From positions 1-64,000 of the forward strand of contig JAAFJE010000012.1 of the NCBI GenBank assembly GCA_013298025.1: a stretch of DNA of 64,000 nucleotides, given 5' to 3'. Origin of the DNA: Cytophagales bacterium. Its GTDB lineage: Bacteria > Bacteroidota > Bacteroidia > Cytophagales > Spirosomataceae. The translations under genes and the position numbers were made by a program. The notes below the pieces were generated by a model. That model ran no database searches and had not been told where the DNA came from. It worked only from the letters and a program-made list of their open reading frames with translations. Positions 26,840 through 36,419 of this stretch are shown one piece after another (within the stretch, counting starts at the first letter, position 1; each line of letters opens with the position of its first letter).

Positions 26840-27895
26840 ATGAAAAAACTTTTTTCCTATATCTTCTTTTGTCTGTTGGCCGTTGGATTTTTTTCCTGCG
26901 AAAACGACGAAACCAAGGTAGTGATGTCGAGCCAACGCCAAGCACCAGCCTTAACTACCTCTAACAGTGCCTATTTGCTCAATGCCAGTACTGCCAGCGA
27001 CTCAACCGTTACGTTCAGTTGGTCGAAGGCTAATTATGGCTTTCAAGCGGCGGTACGTTATACCTTGCAAATTGCCAAATCAGGAACAAACTTTGCTAAT
27101 CCCAAAGAAGTAACCGTAGGCAGTGCCTTGCAAATGAAATACACTACCGCCGATTTCAACCAAATGGTAATTATTTTAGGGTTAAAACCCAATGCCAGCG
27201 GTCAGCTTGATTTACGGGTAAAAGCCACCGTAGCCGATGCCGTAGCACCGTTGTACTCAAACGTAAGCACCATTAGCGTTACACCTTATTTGGTTGTTAT
27301 CAATTATCCATCATTGTGGGTTGCAGGCGATTTCCAAGGATGGAATCCAGCTACTGCACCTAAAATTTCTTCGAGAAATGCCAATGGAATTTACGAAGGC
27401 TATGTCTATATTGCAGGCGGTACTCGTCAATTCAAATACACAAGTCAACCCGATTGGAACGGCACTAATTACGGTTGGGCTAGTAGCACCACCACAGGCA
27501 GCGATGTAGCAGGTACTTTCAGCAGCAGTGGAGGTAATTTGTTTGTACCCGAAGATGGTTTTTATTTGTTGAAAGGCAATACCAATAACAGCACTTGGAG
27601 TGCCACCAAAACCACTTGGGGCATCATTGGCGATGCTACGGCAAACGGCTGGAGCAGCGATGTACCGATGACGTATGATGTAAACAAAAATGTGTGGAAA
27701 GTCACCACAACCCTCAAAGCTGGGCCTTTGAAATTTAGAGCCAATGGAGCTTGGGCAATCAATTTGGGCGATACAGGAGCAGACTTGAGTTTAGAATACG
27801 ATGGCGACAACATTGTGATTCCAGCCAGTCTTGCAGGGACACGCACCATTACCCTCGACCTCAAAGCGGGCAATTATACATACACAATAGAATAA
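26840..27895 (+). CDS. SusE/SusF-like surface glycan-binding lipoprotein
   Basis: The 351-residue lipoprotein has its lipobox cysteine at residue 20 (GFFSC). It has a SusE-type N-terminal Ig-like domain (TSNSAYLLNASTASDSTVTFSW, about 40-145) followed by two starch-binding-like modules: the first with SLWVAGDFQGWNPATAP, the second with WGIIGDATANGWSSDVPMTYD and a C-terminal LKAGNYTYTIE. SusE/F proteins hold the polysaccharide at the surface. Here the neighbours degrade galactan, so these modules may bind galactan and not starch. It is 4 bp from the GH53 gene. Confidence 0.88.
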   Translation: MKKLFSYIFFCLLAVGFFSCENDETKVVMSSQRQAPALTTSNSAYLLNASTASDSTVTFSWSKANYGFQAAVRYTLQIAKSGTNFANPKEVTVGSALQMKYTTADFNQMVIILGLKPNASGQLDLRVKATVADAVAPLYSNVSTISVTPYLVVINYPSLWVAGDFQGWNPATAPKISSRNANGIYEGYVYIAGGTRQFKYTSQPDWNGTNYGWASSTTTGSDVAGTFSSSGGNLFVPEDGFYLLKGNTNNSTWSATKTTWGIIGDATANGWSSDVPMTYDVNKNVWKVTTTLKAGPLKFRANGAWAINLGDTGADLSLEYDGDNIVIPASLAGTRTITLDLKAGNYTYTIE

Positions 27896-27899
27896 AACC

Positions 27900-28922
27900 A
27901 TGAACAAACTATTTAAGCTTTTACTAGGTTCGCTTTTGCTGATTTCTTGTAGCAACACCGCCACACCCGACCCTACGCCCGTTCCGACCGATACCTTTGT
28001 CAAAGGTGCAGATGTAAGCTGGGTTACGGCGATGGAAGCCGCAGGGCGGAAGTTTTACGATGCTTCGGGCAAAGAAACGGAGTGCATGGCCTTGATGAAA
28101 TCGCTAGGCATGAATACCATTCGTTTGCGTGTGTGGGTCAATCCTTCGGCTGCTTACAACAACAAAGCCGATGTGTTGGCAAAAGCGATGAGAGCCAAAA
28201 ACCTAGGGATGCGTTTGCTTATCGACTTTCATTACAGCGACAATTGGGCAGACCCTGGCAAGCAAACCAAACCTGCGGCTTGGACAAACCTCGATTTTGC
28301 AGGGCTCAAAACCGCCATTGCAAACCATACCACCGATGTATTAACCGAACTCAAAAACAAGGGCATTACGCCAGAATGGGTACAAGTAGGCAACGAAACC
28401 AACGACGGGATGCTCTGGCCAACAGGCAAAGCATCGAGTAGCATGAGTAATTTTGCCCAAATGATTAATGCTGGTTACGATGCCGTTAAGGGTGTTTTTC
28501 CAAATGCTAAAGTGATTGTGCATCTTTCTAATGGCTACGACAATTCGTTGTTTCGTTGGATGTTTGACGGACTCAAAAACAACGGAGCAAAATACGATGT
28601 GATTGGTATGTCGCTATACCCAAGCTATGCCTCAACCGATTGGGCTACGGTAAACCAACAATGCTTGGTGAATATGAACGACATGGTAACGCGCTACAAC
28701 AAAGAAGTGATGATTGTAGAAGTAGGTATGCCCTGGGACCAAGCAGCTACTTGTAAACTCTTTATCAGTGATTTAATGGTAAAAGTAAAAGCAGTTAGCA
28801 ACAACAAAGGACTGGGCGTTTTATACTGGGAACCACAATGTTACAACAATTGGGAAGGCTACACGCTAGGAGCGTTTGACAATGCTGGCAAGCCTACCGT
28901 GGCAATGGATGCCTTTAAGTAA
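27900..28922 (+). CDS. GH53 endo-beta-1,4-galactanase lipoprotein
   Basis: The 340-residue enzyme is a glycoside hydrolase family 53 arabinogalactan endo-1,4-beta-galactanase. Cys17 in LLISCSN is a lipobox, so it is probably on the outer-membrane surface. The GH53 landmarks are FVKGADVSWV, NTIRLRVWVNP, LLIDFHYSDNWADPGKQ, acid/base E166 in VQVGNET, and nucleophile E274 in MIVEVGMPW. It cuts internal bonds of beta-1,4-galactan, the side chain of pectic rhamnogalacturonan I, to produce oligosaccharides for SusC/D. A second GH53 domain is encoded by the next gene. Confidence 0.93.
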   Translation: MNKLFKLLLGSLLLISCSNTATPDPTPVPTDTFVKGADVSWVTAMEAAGRKFYDASGKETECMALMKSLGMNTIRLRVWVNPSAAYNNKADVLAKAMRAKNLGMRLLIDFHYSDNWADPGKQTKPAAWTNLDFAGLKTAIANHTTDVLTELKNKGITPEWVQVGNETNDGMLWPTGKASSSMSNFAQMINAGYDAVKGVFPNAKVIVHLSNGYDNSLFRWMFDGLKNNGAKYDVIGMSLYPSYASTDWATVNQQCLVNMNDMVTRYNKEVMIVEVGMPWDQAATCKLFISDLMVKVKAVSNNKGLGVLYWEPQCYNNWEGYTLGAFDNAGKPTVAMDAFK

Positions 28923-29097
28923 GGATTGCTATGTTGCAAATGATGATTGCGGATTTTTGATTGCAGAATTTGGGCAAGACTTTGTTGTTTTTTTCAAACT
29001 TTACAATCAATCATCCGCCATCTAATTATATGCTCAATGTAACGAATCGTAACGAATGCTCTTCAATCTCTCCATTTCACAACTTTATTCATAACTA

Positions 29098-32000
29098 ATG
29101 CTCAAACGTACATTTATTCTTGGAATATGGCTGATGTGTATGCTTTCGTCCATTTCCTTCTCTCAAAATTTTACCAGAAAAAAAATCAATTTCGACCAAG
29201 ATTGGCGTTTTCATTTTGGACATACCTCCAATCCTGAAAAAGATTTCAACTATAGTATTACCAACGTTTTTGTTAAATCGGGCGTAGCGTCAAATACCGC
29301 TATCGAGCCTCGTTTCAAAGACAGCACTTGGACCAAAGTAAACCTACCGCACGATTGGGCTGTGGGACTTCCTTTCAGCAAAACCGAAGATTTGAACGTA
29401 GAAGCTCACGGCTTCAAGCCCGTTGGAGGGCTTTACCCCGAAACAAGTGTAGGTTGGTACCGCAAGCATTTCAAGGTTGCTCCAGCCGATTCGGGTAGTC
29501 GTTTTCAACTCCAGTTCGATGGCATTTACAGAGATGCCAACGTTTGGGTCAATGGCTTTTTTCTGGGTAATAATAAAAGCGGCTATTTGGGCGTAAGCTA
29601 CGATATTACCGATTTTATCAACTACCGCCGTGACAACGTGATTGTGGTACGGGTAGATGCCTCCCAATACGAAGGTTGGTTTTACGAAGGAGCAGGCATT
29701 TATCGCCACGTCTGGCTCAACCAGTTCAACAACCTGCATATTGCCACCGATGGCATTTTTGCCCAAGCCCAAGTACAAGGCAACAAAGCAAGCATTCAGG
29801 TAGAAACGGAAGTACAAAATGATAACTTTTCGACCAGCAATTATACCATTACCACGGCTCTCTTAGACCGCACGGGCAAGGTGGTGGCACAATCGGCAGA
29901 GCAGCCTATTTCGCAAGGAAGTTTAGAACAAAAAACCATCAAACAAAACCTCAATGCCGCTCAAGCTCGCTTGTGGAATTTAGACGACCCTTATCTTTAT
30001 CGGATAGTCGTAACGCTCAAAAAACAAGGGCAAGTGGTTGAAAAACAAAGCTTTAAATTTGGCATAAGAACCATCGAAATAAAACCGAATGGCGTTTTCT
30101 TAAATGGAAATTATGTAAAAATCAAAGGTACAAACAACCACCAAGACCACGCTGGCGTGGGCAGTGCCATACCCGATTATTTGCAATATTATCGCATCAG
30201 TTTATTAAAAAATATGGGGTCGAATGCCTATCGTGCGAGTCACAACGCTCCTACCCCAGAGTTACTTGAAGCCTGCGACAGTCTTGGGATGTTGGTGTTA
30301 GACGAACAACGGTTGCTCAACAGTGGCACAGAATACCTCACCCAATTCGAGCGATTGATTAAACGTGACCGCAACCATGCTTCGGTATTTTTGTGGAGCA
30401 TCGGCAATGAAGAAGGAGGCATACAAAAAACAACCATTGGCAAACGCATCGCTCAAACGCTCGTTGCCAAACAAAAACAACTAGACCCAACCCGCACCTC
30501 GACTTACGCCGCCGATTTAGCCAATGTATTTTATGGCGTAAACGAAGTGATTCCTGTACGAGGCTTCAACTACCGTCAGTTTGGCGTAGAGGCGTATCAC
30601 AAAGACCATCCCAATCAGCCTATCATGGGGACAGAAATGGGTAGCACCGTGACAACCAGAGGCATTTACCAAACCGATTCTATCAGAGGATACCTTCCCG
30701 ACAACGACATTACTGCTCCTTGGTGGGCAAGCAAGGCCGAAGAATGGTGGAAATTGGCCGCTCCCAACGACTACTGGCTTGGGGGCTTTATCTGGACGGG
30801 CTTCGATTATAGAGGCGAGCCTACGCCCTTCCGTTGGCCCAATATCAACTCACATTTTGGGGTCATGGATGTGTGTGGTTTTCCGAAAAATATTTACTAT
30901 TATTATCAAAGTTGGTGGACCGACAAAGACGTACTGCACATTGCACCCCATTGGAACTGGCAAGGCAAAGAAGGCCAACCTATCGACGTTTGGGTATATA
31001 GCAATGCCGATGCCGTAGAATTGTTTTTGAATGGGAAAAGTTTAGGTAAAAAAGAAATGCCTCGCAATGGTCATTTGCAGTGGGCTGTACCCTATCAAGC
31101 TGGTACATTAGAAGCGATTGGCTGGAAAAAAGGACGTGAAATCAAAACACAGGTAGCAACCACCGACACGCCTTTTGAGGTAGTCGTAACGCCCTACAAA
31201 ACCACCGCAACCGCCGACGGCAAAGACTTGAGCATCATCAATATTACGGTGGTTGACAAAGAGGGTAGGGAAGTCCCCACAGCCGACAACCTCATCAAAT
31301 TTTCGATTAAAGGCGATGCCAAAATCATTGGCGTAGGCAACGGCGACCCTAGCAGTCACGAGCCAGACCAATGTATCGAAGGAGCTTGGCAAAGAGCTTT
31401 GTTTAATGGCAAATGTCAGGTAATTGTACAAATGGGTACAAAACCCGATATGATAAAATTTGAAGCCACAGCCGCAGGTTTATATGCTGGTTCGACGGAT
31501 ATTGTCACGGTTTCGCCAGAAAAACAAGCCCAAGTAACCCCCAAATCGCTGTATGACCTCAAAGGTGAAGCGGCTCAAACTCGTAAAATAGATAAAATGG
31601 TTGGTGCCGATATTTCATTTTTACCCGAATTAGAAGCCCAAAACATCAAATTTTCGGATAAAGGTGTACCAAAAGATGCTATTCAAATTTTGAAAGAACA
31701 TGGCTTCAATTACATCCGTTTGCGTGTATTTCATAACCCTGCCTTGCCGAATGGGTATTCACCAAAAACAGGTTTTTGCGACCTAGAGAATACGAAAAAA
31801 ATGGCGAAGCGTGTCAAAGAAGCAGGCTTGAAACTTTTACTCGATTTTCATTACAGCGACTACTGGGCAGACCCCGGCAAACAATTTAAGCCCGAAGCGT
31901 GGAAAGGACAAGATTTTACAACTGTACAAAAGTCGTTATACGATTATACCTATCAAGTCATGAAAGCCCTCAAAGACCAAGGCACAACGCCCGACATCGT

Positions 32001-32499
32001 ACAAGTAGGCAACGAGATTAATCACGGCATGGTTTGGCCAGAAGGCAATATCAGCAATCCCGATGAGTTGGCCCAGTTGTTTAAAGCTGGTACTGCCGCC
32101 GTCAAAGCCGTTGACCCTAGCGTAGCCATCATGTTGCATATTGCCTTGGGCGGACAAAACCACGAATCGGTACAGTTGATTGATGGTATGATACAAAGAG
32201 GCGTACATTTCGATGTCATCGGACAATCGTATTACCCCAAATGGCATGGTACACTTGATGATTTGAGAGATAACCTCAACGATTTGATTCAACGTTATGG
32301 TAAAGATGTGGTAGTTGTTGAATATTCTCAACTCAAAGATGAAGTCAATGCTATCGCCTTCAATTTGGCACAGGGTAAAGGCAAAGGCACGTGTATCTGG
32401 GAGCCACTCAGTACGTGGGAAGCTATTTTTCAAAAAGATGGCAACGCCAACGCCTTGCTCGAAAAATACGATACCATTGTAAAAAAATATTTGAAGTAA
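29098..32499 (+). CDS. GH2 beta-galactosidase fused to GH53 endo-galactanase
   Basis: The 1133-residue secreted protein (signal peptide ending near SFSQ) has two catalytic parts. Residues about 25-820 are a GH2 enzyme: jelly-roll sugar-binding domain (NLPHDWAVGLPFS; VGWYRKHF), Ig-like domain, TIM barrel with acid/base E438 in WSIGNEEGG and nucleophile E513 in MGTEMGST, then C-terminal beta domains. From about 832 (DKMVGADISFLPE) to the end is a complete GH53 domain with LDFHYSDYWADPGKQ, acid/base E973 in VQVGNEI and nucleophile E1075 in VVVEYSQ. All four glutamates are present. One chain could therefore cut galactan internally and trim galactose from ends. The GH2 part shows no lipobox, so it is probably periplasmic or soluble. 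Confidence 0.92.
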   Translation: MLKRTFILGIWLMCMLSSISFSQNFTRKKINFDQDWRFHFGHTSNPEKDFNYSITNVFVKSGVASNTAIEPRFKDSTWTKVNLPHDWAVGLPFSKTEDLNVEAHGFKPVGGLYPETSVGWYRKHFKVAPADSGSRFQLQFDGIYRDANVWVNGFFLGNNKSGYLGVSYDITDFINYRRDNVIVVRVDASQYEGWFYEGAGIYRHVWLNQFNNLHIATDGIFAQAQVQGNKASIQVETEVQNDNFSTSNYTITTALLDRTGKVVAQSAEQPISQGSLEQKTIKQNLNAAQARLWNLDDPYLYRIVVTLKKQGQVVEKQSFKFGIRTIEIKPNGVFLNGNYVKIKGTNNHQDHAGVGSAIPDYLQYYRISLLKNMGSNAYRASHNAPTPELLEACDSLGMLVLDEQRLLNSGTEYLTQFERLIKRDRNHASVFLWSIGNEEGGIQKTTIGKRIAQTLVAKQKQLDPTRTSTYAADLANVFYGVNEVIPVRGFNYRQFGVEAYHKDHPNQPIMGTEMGSTVTTRGIYQTDSIRGYLPDNDITAPWWASKAEEWWKLAAPNDYWLGGFIWTGFDYRGEPTPFRWPNINSHFGVMDVCGFPKNIYYYYQSWWTDKDVLHIAPHWNWQGKEGQPIDVWVYSNADAVELFLNGKSLGKKEMPRNGHLQWAVPYQAGTLEAIGWKKGREIKTQVATTDTPFEVVVTPYKTTATADGKDLSIINITVVDKEGREVPTADNLIKFSIKGDAKIIGVGNGDPSSHEPDQCIEGAWQRALFNGKCQVIVQMGTKPDMIKFEATAAGLYAGSTDIVTVSPEKQAQVTPKSLYDLKGEAAQTRKIDKMVGADISFLPELEAQNIKFSDKGVPKDAIQILKEHGFNYIRLRVFHNPALPNGYSPKTGFCDLENTKKMAKRVKEAGLKLLLDFHYSDYWADPGKQFKPEAWKGQDFTTVQKSLYDYTYQVMKALKDQGTTPDIVQVGNEINHGMVWPEGNISNPDELAQLFKAGTAAVKAVDPSVAIMLHIALGGQNHESVQLIDGMIQRGVHFDVIGQSYYPKWHGTLDDLRDNLNDLIQRYGKDVVVVEYSQLKDEVNAIAFNLAQGKGKGTCIWEPLSTWEAIFQKDGNANALLEKYDTIVKKYLK

Positions 32500-32505
32500 A
32501 GAATA

Positions 32506-32659
32506 CCCGTAGAGCCGTTGCACCGCAACGGCTAAATTCAGTGCGTTGGGATTAAATGATTAAAAATAAATTTAGGGAATATTGAAAAATAAATGCCCAA
32601 AATTTCATTCAAATTACCCACATTCAATTTAAGCCGTTGCGGTGCAACGGCTCTACGGG
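32506..32659. repeat. Pair of inverted palindromic repeats (REP-like)
   Basis: The left arm (32506-32537) and right arm (about 32626-32659) are reverse complements apart from one inserted base. Each arm itself contains a palindrome, gccgttgc and gcaacggc, around a 3-nt centre. The pair lies between convergent genes, a usual place for REP/BIME elements and shared terminators. Confidence 0.85.
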
Positions 32660-32666
32660 ATTGCGA

Positions 32667-33173
32667 TTAAAAACCACCTCTTCCGCCACCTGGGAAATCG
32701 CCTGATGGTGGGCCTCCATTTCCGTTACGATTGTTGTTTTGGTTTAAATTTTGGGTAGCATCTTCTCGTCTTTTCAGGTATTTTTCAAATTGCTTAGGGT
32801 CTAAAACCAAACTCATTTCTTTGTCTTTATCCTTCATCATTTGGTCCATTTGAGCTTTTACTTGTTGCATCGCTTTTTCCGAAGGACGACCTTTTCCCAT
32901 GATTTTTTGCATTAAATCAGACTGAGCAATAGCATATTTAGTTGAAATATCGGCTACTTTTTCCGTTTGCTCAGGTGATAATTTAAGCTTTTTCTTCATC
33001 CATTTTACCTCTTGGTCAACCATTTTTTCAGGGTCAGGAGGTGTGGGCATATTCCTGTCACCGCCCTGCATATCGGGCGGCGGTCCTCCGCCAAATTGGG
33101 CTAAAGTACTCAAAGAAAGAAATAAGGCTGTCATGAGCGTTGCTACACTCAAGCATTTTTGTCGCTTTTGCAT
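32667..33173 (-). CDS. Secreted Spy/CpxP-like small protein
   Basis: The 168-residue protein has a signal peptide (ALFLSLSTLAQ). It has a low-complexity linker rich in G, P and D, then a helical region with KLKLSPEQTEKVADISTKYAIAQ, the LTxxQ-like pattern of Spy/CpxP-type periplasmic chaperones and metal-sensing proteins. The C-terminal tail is glycine and asparagine rich. It is probably a periplasmic, helical, envelope-stress-related protein. It ends 7 bp from the inverted palindromic repeat. Confidence 0.65.
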   Translation of the reverse strand: MQKRQKCLSVATLMTALFLSLSTLAQFGGGPPPDMQGGDRNMPTPPDPEKMVDQEVKWMKKKLKLSPEQTEKVADISTKYAIAQSDLMQKIMGKGRPSEKAMQQVKAQMDQMMKDKDKEMSLVLDPKQFEKYLKRREDATQNLNQNNNRNGNGGPPSGDFPGGGRGGF

Positions 33174-33508
33174 GTCTTTTTGGTTCGTTTTTATACAAAA
33201 CGAAGACCCTCAAACGCCTCATATAGACTTACGACAAACCTCTTTTTTGTGTAGAAAATCACCTTAAAATTGTCTATTGATAGACCTAATCCTATTTGTT
33301 ATAAAATGAATTTATGTAACCATTTTTGCCTATTTTTTCAAAAAAACGATTTTATTTTTCATCGCTCAATCACTAATCCTCTTATTGCAAATCCCGTATT
33401 TTTTCATCTATAAAAAATTGCACATTGTCAAGAAGATATATTTTTAAGGTTAAAATATGGTTTTTATTATGTAAATTTGTCATATTAAAATAAATCTGTC
33501 TTAATCGC
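33174..33508. other. Divergent intergenic region, 335 bp
   Basis: AT-rich DNA between the divergent Spy-like gene and the gene at 33509. Apart from the promoter word at 33472 and a short tcgctcaatcactaat arm near 33363, I see no gene or structure. Confidence 0.6.
33472..33479 (+). promoter_or_regulatory. Candidate -7 promoter element
   Basis: TAAATTTG matches TAnnTTTG exactly and is 29 bp before the TTG start at 33509. An in-frame stop between them supports TTG as the true start. Confidence 0.45.
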
Positions 33509-34081
33509 TTGAAACGTATTCTTTCCATATTCCTTGTTGGGCTACTCATCTACAATATGATGGGCTTCTCTGTGGTATATTGGGTTGAAGAAAATTTCGC
33601 TACAAACCTTGACGCTTCGCAACCAGTAGCTTCAACGCTCTCGCAAGATTATGTATTGGTGAAAATTCCACTTTCATTGCCTTATCAAACCGATTGGTCG
33701 GCATCTAAAAAGGTGTCTGGTAAATTGCGTGTTGGCGATATGCACTACCAAATGGTTTCACAGCAATTGATTAACGATACGCTTTATACCGTTTGTAAAG
33801 TGGACCAATCGGCTCGTGACCGCTTTTTTAACCTTGCTTCGCACATCAATCAGCACGTAAATGCCGATGCTTCTACCGACGTGCCTAGCAAAAAATCGTC
33901 GCTATTACTCAAAGATTTTGTCAAAGAATATTTGGCTGCTCATAAAAAGCATTTAATCTATGTTTTTGAATGGCTCTTGCCTCGCAAAACCTCTACACAA
34001 AAAGACTATGTAACCCTTGTGCGTGCACTAGACATCCTTTCGCCGCCTCCCCAATCATCGCTGTTTTTGTTGAATTGCTAG
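33509..34081 (+). CDS. Exported protein of unknown function
   Basis: The 190-residue frame starts at TTG; an in-frame TAA lies at 33491 and no ATG precedes the hydrophobic N-terminus (MKRILSIFLVGLLIYNMMG), so TTG is the only start giving the signal segment. The mature part has mixed charge with repeated DWSASKKVSGKLRVGDMHY-like strands, then a helical basic region (EYLAAHKKHLIYVFEWLL). I do not recognise a family. Three further genes for outer-membrane or lipoprotein products follow on the same strand, suggesting an operon. Confidence 0.65.
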   Translation: MKRILSIFLVGLLIYNMMGFSVVYWVEENFATNLDASQPVASTLSQDYVLVKIPLSLPYQTDWSASKKVSGKLRVGDMHYQMVSQQLINDTLYTVCKVDQSARDRFFNLASHINQHVNADASTDVPSKKSSLLLKDFVKEYLAAHKKHLIYVFEWLLPRKTSTQKDYVTLVRALDILSPPPQSSLFLLNC

Positions 34082-34176
34082 TTTCACTTTAGAAAAAGTG
34101 AATCAGACTTTCACGAGTAAAATTTACTCGTGCAGAATTCCCTTTGTCTATATAAGTTTCTCAAAAACAGTGTATT

Positions 34177-35274
34177 ATGAAAAAGATTTACGCATTTGCT
34201 GTATTTTTATATTGTATTTTTCTAATAAATTTCAAAAATTTCTCTCAAGGTTGTGTCGCTGTTCGTCACATGAGTTGTTCCACCGGTACAGGAGCAAACA
34301 ATTCACTCCTACACCCTGGCCAATGGCAAGTATCATTAGGCTTTAGAAGCTTGCATTCGCATCGGCATTTTGTTGGAACAGAAGAGCAAGTGCAAAGAGC
34401 CTTAAACAACACCGAAGTAATCAACGATTCGCAAGGCTTCGACCTTGGCATTTCTTATGCCTTGAGTACACGCCTAAGTTTGGCATTGAATATTCCTTAT
34501 GCCATCAACGACCGTGCTTCCAAATATGAACATTACGGCAATACGGCCGCCAATACACAGTATTTTCATACCCAGTCGGTTGGTATTGGCGATATGCGTT
34601 TGTCGGCATCTTACTGGTTGTTCGACCCACTTACCCATGCCAATGGCAACACTTCGCTAGGTATTGGCATCAAAGCACCCACAGGCAACTTTAACGTGCA
34701 AGACGATTTCCATAAACTTGATAAAGATGGCAATGAGTATTTGCTCCGTAAAGCCGTTGACCAATCAATCCAATTAGGCGATGGCGGTTGGGGTGTCAAT
34801 GTCGAAATACAAGGCTATCACAAACTTTTCAACAAAGCTTCTCTATACTACAACGGGTTTTATTTGTTCAACCCAAGAAACACCAATACTACGCTTACTT
34901 CAGGCACTAAAGAAGCCGCAGCCAACGAAATTGTGGTATATCATTCGGTAGCAGACCAATTTGCAGCCCGTATTGGTTCATCATACCTTTTGTTGCCCAA
35001 AGCAGGCTTGGCATTAAGCTTTGGTGGACGTATCGAAGGCGTGCCTGCACATGACGTTTTTGGCAAAAGCGAAGGTTTCAGAAGACCGGGCTACATTATT
35101 TCGGTAGAGCCAGGTATCAGCTATTCGTTTGGTAAAAGCGTATTTGCACTTACCGTACCTATTGCTACCACACGCAACCGTATCCAAAGCGTAGCCGATT
35201 TGAAATATGGTAAACATGGCGATGCTGCTTTTGCCGATTACTTTATTTCAGCTACGTTGGCACATAAGTTCTAA
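34177..35274 (+). CDS. Predicted outer-membrane beta-barrel protein, transporter-like
   Basis: The 365-residue protein has a signal peptide (FLINFKNFSQ) and alternating hydrophobic strands ending in an aromatic-containing ISATLAHKF, typical of outer-membrane barrels. The mature start is Cys-containing (GCVAVRHMSCST). PGQWQVSLGFRSLHSHRHF and GIGDMRLSASYWL resemble the putative transporter group related to phenol-degradation MetA proteins. It precedes a second barrel gene by 83 bp. Substrate unknown. Confidence 0.7.
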   Translation: MKKIYAFAVFLYCIFLINFKNFSQGCVAVRHMSCSTGTGANNSLLHPGQWQVSLGFRSLHSHRHFVGTEEQVQRALNNTEVINDSQGFDLGISYALSTRLSLALNIPYAINDRASKYEHYGNTAANTQYFHTQSVGIGDMRLSASYWLFDPLTHANGNTSLGIGIKAPTGNFNVQDDFHKLDKDGNEYLLRKAVDQSIQLGDGGWGVNVEIQGYHKLFNKASLYYNGFYLFNPRNTNTTLTSGTKEAAANEIVVYHSVADQFAARIGSSYLLLPKAGLALSFGGRIEGVPAHDVFGKSEGFRRPGYIISVEPGISYSFGKSVFALTVPIATTRNRIQSVADLKYGKHGDAAFADYFISATLAHKF

Positions 35275-35357
35275 GCTCAACAAAGTAACACAACGATTTA
35301 TAGGCACGAGGTATAACAGCATTGTGCCTTATAAACCTCATTTTTATTCGATTCGTT

Positions 35358-36362
35358 ATGAAAAAAAATATATATACCATTTTTGCCCTTTTGGGTTGCT
35401 TATGCTTACAATTCCGTTCGGTAGCACAAAACATGACCGATGGTATTTTTATGGCAAAAAATAACTTTTGCGGAGGCTTCGGCTATACCTACGACGCTTG
35501 GAACCAATATTGGGAAGGCTCACTTTTCAGAGAAAACAAAAACCTTGGTACGGTAAAAACCCAAATGGTTACGGCTATGGGCAACTACGGTATCTCCGAC
35601 CGCTTCAATGCCTTGTTTATGTTGCCTTACGTAAAAACCGAAGCCACCAAAGGAACATTGAGTGGCATGAGTGGCGTACAAGATTTAACCTTGGCTTTGA
35701 AATACAGAATCGCTCAAATCAAAAATATTTCTCTAATTGGTTCGGTAGGAAGCTCTATTCCAGTAACCAACTATGTGGCCGATTTTATGCCTTTGTCGAT
35801 TGGCTCGCAAGCGAAAACCTTTTTTACCAGAGGTATTGTATATTATACTTTGCCTCACGATTTGGCATTTACTGCACAAGGCATATATATGCACCGTACA
35901 AATGTGCGAATGGACAGAACCATGTATTATACCGACCAAGCGTATTTTACCAATGAAGTTGCCATGCCTAATATCGTAAACTTTAGTGCCAAGTTTGGAC
36001 ATTACTCCTACCGTTGGCAATTGGAAGCTACTTACGAGCAAAATATTACACAAGGAAGCATCGACATTCGTAGAAACGATATGCCTACTTTACCCGTAAA
36101 AATGGATTTTACAAAAGTAGGTTTTGTAGCTGCCTACCGCATTCCTCAACTCAACGATTTGCAGGTACAACTCACCGCTTCGCAGGTAGTTGCAGGAAGA
36201 AATGTGGGAAAATCAACCAATCTTTCCATCAGTATTCTTCAATTTATTGATTTTCGTAGAAATAGAAAAAGCGATATGCCATCAGGCCCGATTTGTCGCC
36301 CTGGCGATGTAAACCACATCCAAATGCAGCAACAAAAAGAAAACCACGAGCACAAAGAATAA
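35358..36362 (+). CDS. Predicted outer-membrane beta-barrel protein
   Basis: The ATG at 35358 gives 334 residues starting MKKNIYTIFALLGCLCLQFRSVAQ, a good signal peptide; the frame upstream of it lacks signal-peptide form. The body has amphipathic strands (WEGSLFRENKNLGTVKTQMV; LTLALKYRIAQIKNISLIGS) and a polar C-terminal tail rich in Q, E, H and K. It resembles a second transporter-like barrel, related in plan to the preceding gene. It is followed by the haloperoxidase-like lipoprotein gene at 57 bp. Confidence 0.65.
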   Translation: MKKNIYTIFALLGCLCLQFRSVAQNMTDGIFMAKNNFCGGFGYTYDAWNQYWEGSLFRENKNLGTVKTQMVTAMGNYGISDRFNALFMLPYVKTEATKGTLSGMSGVQDLTLALKYRIAQIKNISLIGSVGSSIPVTNYVADFMPLSIGSQAKTFFTRGIVYYTLPHDLAFTAQGIYMHRTNVRMDRTMYYTDQAYFTNEVAMPNIVNFSAKFGHYSYRWQLEATYEQNITQGSIDIRRNDMPTLPVKMDFTKVGFVAAYRIPQLNDLQVQLTASQVVAGRNVGKSTNLSISILQFIDFRRNRKSDMPSGPICRPGDVNHIQMQQQKENHEHKE

Positions 36363-36419
36363 GCGAGGGTTCTGACAAACAATATTTTTATTCGATAATT
36401 GATTTAAGATTTTAGACAA

